In this document: positions 1 to 5,768 of the stretch, piece after piece
Numbering within the stretch: the first letter of the stretch is position 1
How the letters are laid out: each line of letters opens with the position of its first letter
Source of the DNA: Acidimicrobiia bacterium
GTDB taxonomy: Bacteria > Actinomycetota > Acidimicrobiia > Acidimicrobiales > SZUA-35
Assembly (NCBI GenBank): GCA_029857855.1
Contig: JAOUGG010000205.1
Coordinates: forward strand, 1 to 5,773
Direction of reading: 5' to 3'
Length of the DNA stretch: 5,773 nt
Translations under genes and position numbers: made by a program
Notes under the pieces: generated by a model
What the model was told of the DNA's origin: nothing
The model's database searches: none
Seen by the model: the letters and a program-made list of their open reading frames with translations, nothing else

Positions 1-346
1 GAGAACCGCCTGGAACGTACTCCATGACGAAACACGGGTTGCCGTTGCGGGTCTCGGCGAACCGGTAGATGACGGCCAGGTTCTCGTGGCTGCCGAGGTC
101 GGCGAGGATGCGGGCCTCCCGCTGGAAACGGCGGACACCGTCGTCGTCGAGATGGCGCAGCACCTTGACAGCGACCTTCCGGCCGAGCGCGTGGTCGTCG
201 GCCGAGTACACGGTGGCGAAACCGCCCCGCCCGATCTCGACGTAGTTCTCCAGCCCGGCAATGCCGAGGCCGGGCGCCTGGCCCTGTCCCGCCTGTTTGG
301 TCGGCGGATTCTCCGGGTCGTAGACCGAGGTCGTCTGCTGATCGAT
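1..346 (-). CDS. Serine/threonine protein kinase, N-terminal part (3' end beyond window; no standard start codon)
   Basis: Reading the minus strand from 346 to the left edge gives the N-lobe of a Hanks-type (PknB-like) kinase, which transfers phosphate from ATP to Ser/Thr of target proteins. Counting from the ATC at 346-344, a roughly 30-residue Pro/Gln/Gly-rich leader precedes the glycine-rich loop GRGGFATV (residues 39-46). The ATP-binding lysine is in VAVKVL (K61), the alpha-C glutamate in FQREARIL (E77), and the hinge reads MEYVPGG (108-114). The catalytic loop and C-lobe lie outside the window. The frame has a TAG at 358-356 and then no ATG, GTG or TTG before the G-loop. The likeliest original start is the ATC codon, which sits 6 nt after a TAGACT -10 box. 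The gene may have lost its start, may use a rare start (ATC, ATT or CTG), or there may be a base error. Kinase identity is firm; the start and whether it is expressed are not. Confidence 0.85.
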   Translation of the reverse strand, partial: MDQQTTSVYDPENPPTKQAGQGQAPGLGIAGLENYVEIGRGGFATVYSADDHALGRKVAVKVLRHLDDDGVRRFQREARILADLGSHENLAVIYRFAETRNGNPCFVMEYVPGGS

Positions 347-352
347 CTCCGT

Positions 353-358
353 AGTCTA
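353..358 (-). promoter_or_regulatory. Candidate -10 box (TAGACT) for the kinase gene
   Basis: TAGACT on the minus strand fits the actinobacterial TANNNT -10 consensus. It ends 6 nt before the ATC that would be the kinase start, the spacing expected for a leaderless transcript beginning at the start codon. No convincing -35 element is visible. A GGAG directly abuts the ATC with no spacer, so it is poorly placed as a ribosome binding site. Low-information motif; inference only. Confidence 0.3.
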
Positions 359-439
359 GGCGGGCGGGGATGGTCGGTGCCTTCGGCGTCGACCCGGCTG
401 CTGCTCGCCAACGCCGCGTTCTACCTCGCCCCGGGCGAT

Positions 440-1602
440 CGGTCGACGATACGGATCGGCGTCCCACCGAGGGGAGCGCTGGACATCGTGCCGACGTGGC
501 GGCGCGGTCCGGAGAGGGCTCGTTCTGCAGAGGATGGCCGCTGATCCACCGCTCGGGTTGGAGCCGGCTGGGGTCGGGAAAGGAGCGCGGGTCGTGGTGG
601 GTTACGTATGGCGAGAACAAGATCATCGACCCACCGGGGATCGTGTGACCGTGGAGCTGGAAGTCGTCGACCACACGACGACCGCTCCAGATCGCCGGGG
701 GATGAAGACGGAGCACCTCCTGGACGAAGGCGGTCGTGTAGCTGAGCTGGGCGATGCGGTCGACGGTCAGCGACGCGCCGTTTTTGACGGCGCTCATCTC
801 CGCCCGGATCGCCTCGACCCGGGCCGGGTCGACAGTGAGTTCGGTGACCACCCAACCCGCGGCCGACGCCGTGGTGTCATGGCCCGCGGCGATGAGGCTG
901 ATGATCTGGTCGCGAACCTCCTGGTCGTCGAGGCCCGCCCCCTGGTCCTGTTCGGCGATGAGCCAACTCATGATGTCGTCGCCCCGATCGGCGAGCGCCC
1001 GGCGCCGGGTGATCTCGTCGAACACGATGGCATCGACCGCGTGGCGGGCCTGCATGGCTCTCCGGTATGGGGTGCCGGGCAGGTTCCAGTCGAAGCGCCG
1101 GGTCGGGGGCCGGTTCACGTAGGCCAGTGCGATCTCGAGGTGCTTGGACAGTTCCTCCTCCCGCTCGTGAAGTGAATCGCCGAACAGACATCGCAGGACG
1201 ATGCGGCGTATGGCCCCTCGCAAATCGGCGTGGGCGTCGACCGTACTGCCGGGTTCCCACCCGTCGATCACGGCATTGGTTTCCTCGATCATGACATCGA
1301 GGTAGCCGGCGATGCGTCATGTGGAACGCGGGCTGCACGATCCGGCGTCGCCGGTCGTGCTCCTCGCCGTCGCTCACCACCAAAGCGGTTTCGCCGGTAG
1401 CCGGGACCAGGACCTTGAAGGCGTCACGCCACGTGAAGTTCGATGGGTCGGTCGACAGAACGTGTTCGTTGGCCTCCGGGCTCAGGAGATAGATGTAGTG
1501 ATATCTTCCGCGGCCGAAATCGATGACTGGCCCGTATGTGGCAACCATGTCGAGCAGCGCCGCCCGCGGGTCCTCGCTCAGCCGCCGAGCGAGATCGGCA
1601 TC
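440..1602 (-). pseudogene. Cytochrome P450, frameshifted, N-terminally fused and without an intact haem loop
   Basis: This was a soluble bacterial P450 monooxygenase, a haem-thiolate enzyme using O2 and a redox partner. The first segment (about 1602-1318) encodes P450 N-terminal sequence including YGPVIDFG, LLSPEANEHVL, FTWRDAF and RRRRIVQPAFH. Matching sequence continues from 1316 in another frame with RIAGYLDVMIEE, so about 2 bp are lost or 1 gained near 1316; that second frame has a TGA at 1319-1317. Frame two carries the I-helix motif AGHDTT (887-870), the ExxR pair (EVLR; E at 719-717, R at 710-708), PYVTHHDPRSFPDP and PERW (557-546). No frame after PERW gives FxxGxRxCxG. A run at 476-447 resembles a damaged version without a cysteine codon. 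The first 20-30 residues of a usual P450 are also missing, replaced by TetR sequence. Substrate unknown. Pseudogene status assumes the sequence is correct. Confidence 0.85.
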
Positions 1603-1876
1603 CCCCGACGCACCACTGCTTCGAGTACCGCCAGGGGCGGTGCCCCATCGGGCGGGGCGGGAACGTCGACCACAGCTTCGCGATTGAGGGTCAGTTCGGC
1701 GTCGATGACCCCCTCCAGAATGGCGACCTTCGAGGGAAAGTGTCGATAGATCCCGCCCGATCGCGGGGTGTACCCGGCCGCCTTCTCGATATCCGCGATC
1801 GTGTTCCGGCAAAACCCTTGGCGGCAAAACATCTGGGAAAGCTGAAAAGCTGCTCGAAACGCGACTTCATGGTCAT
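1578..1876 (-). pseudogene. TetR-family transcriptional regulator, frameshifted and truncated
   Basis: An ATG at 1876-1874 (another at 1870-1868) opens a frame ending in CFAAKGFAGT, the end of helix 1 of a TetR DNA-binding domain. The domain continues in another frame as TIADIEKAAGYTPRSGGIYRHFPSKVAILEGV, a textbook TetR helix-turn-helix with the IYRHFPSK signature. A single-base indel near 1796-1803 separates the halves. The second frame goes on through PPDGAPPLAVLEAVVRRGM, like the first ligand-domain helix of TetR proteins, then hits TGA at 1580-1578. About 100 residues remain, against a usual 190-210, so the ligand and dimerisation domain is gone and P450 sequence follows directly. Helix 1 is also odd (SFPR where small residues are usual). 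The intact gene probably repressed the adjacent P450 and perhaps the divergent deacetylase; that role is inferred from position. Confidence 0.8.
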
Positions 1877-1881
1877 GGCTT

Positions 1882-1899
1882 CTAAACCTGACTAAACTG
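1882..1899. repeat. Direct repeat CTAAACCTG/CTAAACTG in the TetR-deacetylase intergenic region
   Basis: CTAAACCTG (1882-1890) and CTAAACTG (1892-1899) are tandem copies one base apart in the only gap between the divergent TetR remnant and deacetylase genes. The position fits an operator, although TetR operators are normally inverted rather than direct repeats. The repeat also sits where the TetR promoter should be, so it may simply be AT-rich promoter sequence. Weak evidence. Confidence 0.3.
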
Positions 1900-1926
1900 A
1901 TCGGCTATTCCTTGTATCCGAACTTC

Positions 1927-1932
1927 TAAGCT
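1927..1932 (+). promoter_or_regulatory. Candidate -10 box (TAAGCT) for the PIG-L deacetylase
   Basis: TAAGCT matches TANNNT and ends 9 nt before the GTG at 1942. No Shine-Dalgarno sequence precedes either possible start, so a leaderless or near-leaderless transcript is the simplest reading. No clear -35 box was found. Confidence 0.3.
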
Positions 1933-1941
1933 GGTTTGTAC

Positions 1942-2721
1942 GTGACATCGAACACACCTCCCATCCACCAGCCCAGACCATCGCTGCTGTTCTTTCACGC
2001 CCATCCCGACGACGAGGCGATCTTCACTGGCGGCACAATTGCCCTGCTCACCGATCTCGGTGTCGGTGTGACCGTGGTGATCGCCACCGACGATCACCAC
2101 GTCGGACCGATCGGCGCGGAGACCCGACGGCTCGAGGCCGAGTCGGCCGCCACCGGGCTGAAGGTCGATCGGTTGGTGTTCCTCGGCTACCCCGACTCCG
2201 GGCTGGCGGGGGAGCCGGCCCCGGGCAGTTTCGCCGCCACGCCGACGGAGGAGGCGGCCGACCGCCTGGCTGCTGTCGCTCGTGAAGTGGAGGCCACGGC
2301 GATCGTCGCCTACGACTCCGGCGGCATCTACGGCCATCCCGACCATCTGGCCGTCCATCGAGTCGGCACGAGCGCGGCACGGCTGGCCGAGGTGCCCACC
2401 GTCTACCAGACGACGGTCGACCGCGAACACCTGCACTTCGTCGCCACGCACTTGGTGGGTAGGGCCGTCGAGTCGTTGACGCGGTCGTCGGCCGACGGGA
2501 AGCTGGCCGGTGGTTCACCGACGGTACTGATCGACATCACGATCGATGTGGCGAGCGTGCTCGACCGCAAACGGGCCGCCATGGCCGCCCACATCAGCCA
2601 GATCCCACCCGACTCCGAGGCGATGCTGCTCGACGACGCGACCTTCGCCGCCGTCTACGGAAACGAATGGTACGTGCGGTCGGGGCCGCCCACCGTCCTC
2701 GACCAGCTCAACACCTCATAA
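1942..2721 (+). CDS. PIG-L/LmbE-family zinc-dependent N-deacetylase
   Basis: A 259-residue protein, typical in length for this family (roughly 220-300), with no signal peptide or membrane segment, so cytoplasmic. Family members hydrolyse N-acyl groups from amino sugars such as GlcNAc-inositol; in actinobacteria they include MshB and Mca of mycothiol metabolism and many secondary-metabolite deacetylases. From the GTG start, the metal-binding and catalytic motif HAHPDDE ends at residue 25, GYPDSG is at 82-87, IYGHPDHLAVH at 129-139 supplies the second metal-ligand motif, and the conserved AAHISQ lies near 215-220. All key residues are present and the frame is clean. A TTG at 1936 would add two residues; GTG is preferred as the stronger codon, though neither has a ribosome binding site. 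The gene is divergent from the TetR remnant and followed after 95 bp by a membrane protein. Family call strong; the substrate cannot be told from sequence. Confidence 0.93.
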   Translation: MTSNTPPIHQPRPSLLFFHAHPDDEAIFTGGTIALLTDLGVGVTVVIATDDHHVGPIGAETRRLEAESAATGLKVDRLVFLGYPDSGLAGEPAPGSFAATPTEEAADRLAAVAREVEATAIVAYDSGGIYGHPDHLAVHRVGTSAARLAEVPTVYQTTVDREHLHFVATHLVGRAVESLTRSSADGKLAGGSPTVLIDITIDVASVLDRKRAAMAAHISQIPPDSEAMLLDDATFAAVYGNEWYVRSGPPTVLDQLNTS

Positions 2722-2746
2722 ACTTCCGCTCGAAAACTTGCGCTCG
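2721..2746. repeat. Imperfect tandem direct repeat AACTT(C/G)CGCTCG
   Basis: Twelve-base copies at 2721-2732 and 2735-2746 differ at one position (C versus G) and lie 14 bp apart. They begin on the last base of the deacetylase stop codon, upstream of the candidate promoter of the next gene. They may be a regulator binding site or a chance duplication. Confidence 0.35.
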
Positions 2747-2770
2747 CCGGTCAGTTGCCGATGAGATGGG

Positions 2771-2776
2771 TATAAG
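2771..2776 (+). promoter_or_regulatory. Candidate -10 box (TATAAG) for the membrane protein gene
   Basis: TATAAG is the most -10-like hexamer in the 95-bp gap after the deacetylase. It lies about 40 bp before the ATG, compatible with a short leader containing the ribosome binding site at 2806-2812. A TTGCCG at 2755-2760 is only 10 bp away, too close for a standard -35 box. Read-through from the deacetylase is equally possible. Confidence 0.3.
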
Positions 2777-2816
2777 TCCCTATCGCGGTGGGGACCCGCA
2801 CACCCGAGGTGAGCCG

Positions 2817-3332
2817 ATGAATCCCGAACTGGTTCGAGCCGGTCTTTCGCTGAGCGCCGTTGCTCTCATCGCGGGTGCAGCGATTCTTCTGATCACCGGT
2901 TCCGCCCAGACGCTGGGAGAGGCGTTCCGGGAGGCTGTCGAACCGACGTTGGCCCAGGTGCGGAGCCGCACCAACCGGTCCCGTTCGGAGCTGGCCGACC
3001 TGTCGATGCTGGTCGCCATCGGCCTGTCCATGCTCAACATCCTCGGCGGCAATCCGGTCGTCGGTACCATCGTGGCGCTGGTCCTGTACCTGGCACGACC
3101 CGCTATTCGCAGAGCCACCCGCCACGAACATCGGCTGATGGCCATGGGCGGTTTGTTCAGTATCGATCTCATCATCGGCCTCTACCTTCCCTTTGTGGTG
3201 GCCCATCTGATGATGTTCGACTGGTTGATGGCGGCCTGCCTGTCTGCCGTGGTGCTGGCCCTGAGCTGGCCGGCCGGAGGCGGGGAGACGATCCCTGGTC
3301 GGCGGTGGCACCTGGCACCCCTCGCCGGCTGA
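2817..3332 (+). CDS. Multi-pass membrane protein of unknown function
   Basis: A 171-residue protein starting at ATG 2817, preceded by a strong Shine-Dalgarno GAGGTGA (2806-2812) with 4-base spacing; the frame is open further upstream but has no better start. Hydrophobic stretches at about 6-28, 62-93 (probably one long or two short helices), 107-133 and 135-151 predict four to five transmembrane helices. Between the first two is a charged segment of about 33 residues (AFREAVEPTLAQVRSRTNRSR) and another basic loop lies at about 94-106 (RPAIRRATRHEHR). By the positive-inside rule these two loops may both face the cytoplasm, which would favour the 62-93 stretch forming a two-helix hairpin. The C-terminus has a short Gly/Arg tail. 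I recognise no family motif or catalytic residues. It lies downstream of the deacetylase on the same strand but has its own ribosome binding site and a possible promoter, so a functional link is unproven. It ends 17 bp from the convergent gene. Confidence 0.8.
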   Translation: MNPELVRAGLSLSAVALIAGAAILLITGSAQTLGEAFREAVEPTLAQVRSRTNRSRSELADLSMLVAIGLSMLNILGGNPVVGTIVALVLYLARPAIRRATRHEHRLMAMGGLFSIDLIIGLYLPFVVAHLMMFDWLMAACLSAVVLALSWPAGGGETIPGRRWHLAPLAG

Positions 3333-3359
3333 GCCCGCCGGTCGGGCGGCTACCCGGCG
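3323..3359. terminator. GC-rich hairpin between convergent genes (possible bidirectional terminator)
   Basis: An inner perfect stem GCCCG (3333-3337)/CGGGC (3343-3347) with a 5-base loop is enclosed by outer arms CGCCGG (3323-3328) and CCGGCG (3354-3359). The structure spans the TGA of the membrane protein gene and the TAG of the 662-residue gene. No T-run follows on either strand, so it would be a GC-type, U-tract-less terminator at best. In such GC-rich DNA a stem of this size could be chance. Confidence 0.4.
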
Positions 3360-5338
3360 TAGCGCACAAAGAGGTTGTCGAAGGCCGTCGGCGTCACCAG
3401 TGTTTCCCCGGAGCTGATCGACACCACCGCCACCGTGGGTTCGGCGCGGCCGGCGAAGATCATGCGATCACCGACGCCGAACGTCTCGGCTCCCAACATC
3501 GAAACGACCTCGTCGTTGGTCCACAGAATCTCTCCGGTGACACCGTCGTAGCCACGGACCACGCCGTCCAGATCCATGGCGGCGATGATCGAACCGTCGT
3601 CGCTGACCTGCCAGGAGTACATGTCGGTGTCGAGGATCACGCCGCCGTCGGCGTCGAGCACCTTCACGAAACCTTCACCCCCGGTGAAGTAGAGCGTGGT
3701 CCCGCCTCGACGTTCGATGTTCAGAAAGATCTCGACCTCTTGATCCTTCCCGGTCAATGAAGGAAAGAGGGTGCCCTCCGTCGACGGAACCCGAACCCGG
3801 TGGCCGGTCTCACAGTCGACCTCATACAGCGGCACCTCCCACCACTCCTCGCTCAGGGCATCGAATCCCAGTGGGGCGCCGAAGTCCACGGGATCACCCA
3901 ACTCGTACCCGGGAATCAAGAGGGCCCAGCCACCGTCGTCCTGGATGATGGGGTCGATCGCCAAGATCTCCTCGGCGGCGGCTGCGGTACCCTCGACGAA
4001 CCAGGGGTAGGGCGCACAGTCGATGGGGCGGCCCTGAAGGTCGTAGCGGGGACCCTCGGCGATCCTCGACCCGTAGCCTGCGGTGACGAGGGCGTCGCCC
4101 TGTACCCCGACCACCCGGTAGTAGGCATCGTCGTAGCGGGCCACCTCCCCGTCGACCACAACGTAGCCCTGAGCCGCCGGCGCCGTTGTGAGCCCGGTTG
4201 TTCCGACGAGCACCTCGGCGCCGAGGAGTTCGGCGATGGCCCGGGCCTCGTCGGCATGACGCATCGCCGGCTGGGCGACCTTCACGCGATCGACGTCGCA
4301 GTTGACGGTGTTGGTCACGTCGATTCCGCCGAGTTCGTCGAAGTCCAGGACACCGGTTTCCCGGCTGACTTCGACGAGCGTTTCCCCCTCGAGCCGCCAC
4401 GAGATCTTCGTCCAGCGGTGGTCGCCCCGACCGTCGGATCGATCCAGCGGTTCGGACTCGGTCGAGACCAGAGTGCCGTCGGGCAGGCAGACGAGGCCGA
4501 CGTTGCACCAATCCTGACACGACGAACTTCCGGCGTCGACCGGGAACCCGTTGGCCAGGCCTGCACCGCCATCGATCGGCACCCGGTCGATGGAGCAGTC
4601 GCCGAGCCGATACACCTCGACTCGTTTGAAGTTGTTCGCCTGCTCGAAGGCAAGCAGCTCCTCGCCACCGTCTCCGTCGAGGTCGAAGCCGAGCGGCCAG
4701 GGCGTGTCGACGACTGGCGAACGTCCCGGCTCCAGCAGGCTGAGCACGTCGACGCCGTTGAACCGGACGAGGAGGTGGGTTGGGGTCACAGGCCCGGTCT
4801 CCGAAGCCGCCGCGACGGCCCAGACGATGTCGTCGTCCTCGGTGTCAGCAGGAGAGTTCGGACCGAGGAGGCCGTCGATGTCGGCCCAGCCCGGCTCTCC
4901 GAGGAACGACAATTCCCGTCCGACGAAGAATTCCGGCGCGAGACAGCCGACGGGAAGGCCATCGGCCCCCTCGACCGGTGTCGCCTCCGTGTCCGTGCCG
5001 GGGTTGCGTGTTGTGGTGCGGGGCGGATCCGGGACCTCCTCAGGCTCGTCGATGGTCTCGATGTCGGTGGCGTCGCCGTCGAACAGGTCGGCCCCGAGCC
5101 TCAGGGCGGAGCCGACGGCAACGAGCGCAACCAATCCGGCGACGGCGGCCGCCCACAGCCGTCGATCCCGGGGGGAGGGCAGCCACGCCCATCGTGATCC
5201 GCCCTGGTGGCGTTCGACGATGGTGCTCCACGGCGGTGGTGTCGCCCGGTCGCCGATTCGGCCCAGCGTTTCGGTGATCCGGGCGTCGGCGTCGGCGTTG
5301 TCGGTGGCACCGTCGGAGTTTTGGTGTGGCGTGTTCAT
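3350..5338 (-). CDS. Large single-pass membrane protein paired with a sigma factor (putative anti-sigma/sensor, propeller-like exported domain)
   Basis: A 662-residue protein starting at ATG 5338-5336, which overlaps the sigma-factor stop as ATGA; GGGAGG at 5350-5345 is spaced 6 nt from it. Residues 1-60 are cytoplasmic (LGRIGDRATPPPWSTIVER at 25-43), one membrane helix spans about 61-82, and an acidic/Pro/Thr linker (83-125) leads to an exported domain of more than 530 residues. That domain has eight cysteines (132, 248, 274, 278, 284, 347, 441, 509) that could form disulfides. It also has an FG-GAP-like acidic loop DLDGDGGEE (219-227) and, near 555-612, two PQQ-propeller-like blades (KVLDADGGVILDT and GYDGVTGEILWT). 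The cytoplasmic part contains no Cys, so it lacks the HxxxCxxC motif of zinc anti-sigma factors. Translational coupling suggests it restrains the sigma factor and senses something outside the membrane. That role is inferred; the topology and the pairing are well supported. Confidence 0.88.
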   Translation of the reverse strand: MNTPHQNSDGATDNADADARITETLGRIGDRATPPPWSTIVERHQGGSRWAWLPSPRDRRLWAAAVAGLVALVAVGSALRLGADLFDGDATDIETIDEPEEVPDPPRTTTRNPGTDTEATPVEGADGLPVGCLAPEFFVGRELSFLGEPGWADIDGLLGPNSPADTEDDDIVWAVAAASETGPVTPTHLLVRFNGVDVLSLLEPGRSPVVDTPWPLGFDLDGDGGEELLAFEQANNFKRVEVYRLGDCSIDRVPIDGGAGLANGFPVDAGSSSCQDWCNVGLVCLPDGTLVSTESEPLDRSDGRGDHRWTKISWRLEGETLVEVSRETGVLDFDELGGIDVTNTVNCDVDRVKVAQPAMRHADEARAIAELLGAEVLVGTTGLTTAPAAQGYVVVDGEVARYDDAYYRVVGVQGDALVTAGYGSRIAEGPRYDLQGRPIDCAPYPWFVEGTAAAAEEILAIDPIIQDDGGWALLIPGYELGDPVDFGAPLGFDALSEEWWEVPLYEVDCETGHRVRVPSTEGTLFPSLTGKDQEVEIFLNIERRGGTTLYFTGGEGFVKVLDADGGVILDTDMYSWQVSDDGSIIAAMDLDGVVRGYDGVTGEILWTNDEVVSMLGAETFGVGDRMIFAGRAEPTVAVVSISSGETLVTPTAFDNLFVRYAG

Positions 5339-5703
5339 CGGGCACCTCCCGGTATGGATTGGGCGTCGTGATCGGATCCGGCCACGGTTGTCCGCAGCGC
5401 CCCTCGCAGTTTCCGTCGGGCTCTGGCCAGGTGACGCCGCACCGAACCCTCGGAGATGGCCAGCCGGGTGGCGATGTCGGGTGGTGTGAGATCCTCCCAG
5501 TAGGCCAGGTGCACCACGGCCCGCTGCTGTGGACTGAGCGCGGCCAACGCTTCCGCCATCTCGGGTGACAGGCGATCGTGCTCGTCGACTCCGGGAGTGG
5601 TGGCAGGCAACGGGTGCAGACGACCGGCCAGCGCCTCTCGTCGTTGCCGACGACCAAGCGTGCGCTCACGGTGGTAGAAATCGGCGAAGCCGTCGATCTG
5701 CAC
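5335..5703 (-). CDS. ECF-like sigma-70 family factor, region 4 intact, region 2 largely missing
   Basis: From GTG 5703-5701 the product is 122 residues. Residues 45-104 are a clear sigma region 4 (ALAALSPQQRAVVHLAYWEDL, then the helix-turn-helix at about 72-99 with IATRLAISEGSVRRHLARARRKL), which binds the -35 element. ECF factors are usually 160-200 residues and have region 2 for -10 recognition and promoter melting. Here FADFYHRER (6-14), which looks like the start of region 2, runs straight into RRQRREALAGRLHPLPA, typical of the linker before region 4. About 60-70 residues appear deleted. The start is uncertain: GTG 5703 has no ribosome binding site, while a good GGAGGAG (5732-5726) serves a GTG at 5719 in another frame; the 5703 frame itself is open to the window edge. 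It may be a degraded sigma factor or a region-4-only regulator. Family call firm; function doubtful. Confidence 0.75.
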   Translation of the reverse strand: MQIDGFADFYHRERTLGRRQRREALAGRLHPLPATTPGVDEHDRLSPEMAEALAALSPQQRAVVHLAYWEDLTPPDIATRLAISEGSVRRHLARARRKLRGALRTTVAGSDHDAQSIPGGAR

Positions 5704-5725
5704 ACCCGTATGATCCCACCGAGAT

Positions 5726-5732
5726 CTCCTCC
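5726..5732 (-). promoter_or_regulatory. Strong ribosome binding site GGAGGAG pointing to an out-of-frame GTG
   Basis: GGAGGAG at 5732-5726 lies 6 nt before GTG 5719-5717, ideal spacing. Translation from that GTG gives MGSYGCADRRLRRFLPP and stops at TGA 5668-5666, inside the sigma gene. Either a one-base indel separates the true start from the sigma frame (MGSYG would join well to VQIDGFADFY), or this is a 17-codon upstream ORF overlapping the sigma gene. Confidence 0.55.
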
Positions 5733-5734
5733 GG

Positions 5735-5768
5735 GTGACACGACCGCTGATTTGCTGACCGGTGTCAC
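5735..5768. promoter_or_regulatory. Inverted repeat GTGACAC-N20-GTGTCAC upstream of the sigma gene
   Basis: Perfect 7-base arms lie at 5735-5741 and 5762-5768, with 20 bases between them, just upstream of the GGAGGAG. They could be an operator. Alternatively, on the minus strand TGACACC (5767-5761), 16 bases, then GTCGTG (5744-5739) resembles the two-part layout of ECF promoters, which would suggest autoregulation. The right edge of the window cuts the upstream context. Confidence 0.4.

Noticed and set aside
86..544. Plus-strand 152-residue open frame
   Set aside because: It is antisense to the kinase N-lobe and the P450 tail, and it has no recognisable domain. The minus strand carries clear kinase motifs here.
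534..1175. Plus-strand 213-residue open frame
   Set aside because: It lies antisense to the P450 I-helix and ExxR region. Long antisense frames are expected in high-GC coding DNA.
877..1827. Minus-strand 316-residue frame as a single intact protein
   Set aside because: Only about 1602-1318 is P450-like. The parts before and after are out-of-frame translations of the TetR and P450 remnants, with Arg/Pro-rich nonsense composition.
2048..2518. Minus-strand 156-residue frame
   Set aside because: It is antisense to the PIG-L deacetylase, whose HPDDE and HPDH motifs identify the real frame; its composition is Arg/Pro-rich.
3800..5197. Plus-strand 465-residue open frame
   Set aside because: It is entirely antisense to the 662-residue gene, has no domain signature, and lacks the support that gene has from ATGA coupling and a ribosome binding site.
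4551..5489. Plus-strand 312-residue open frame
   Set aside because: It is Ser/Arg/Pro-rich and antisense to the 662-residue gene and the end of the sigma gene; a high-GC shadow.
5040..5768. Minus-strand 242-residue frame starting near the window edge
   Set aside because: It overlaps the sigma gene and the start of the 662-residue gene in another frame and is Arg/Pro-rich. No sigma region 2 could be found in it.
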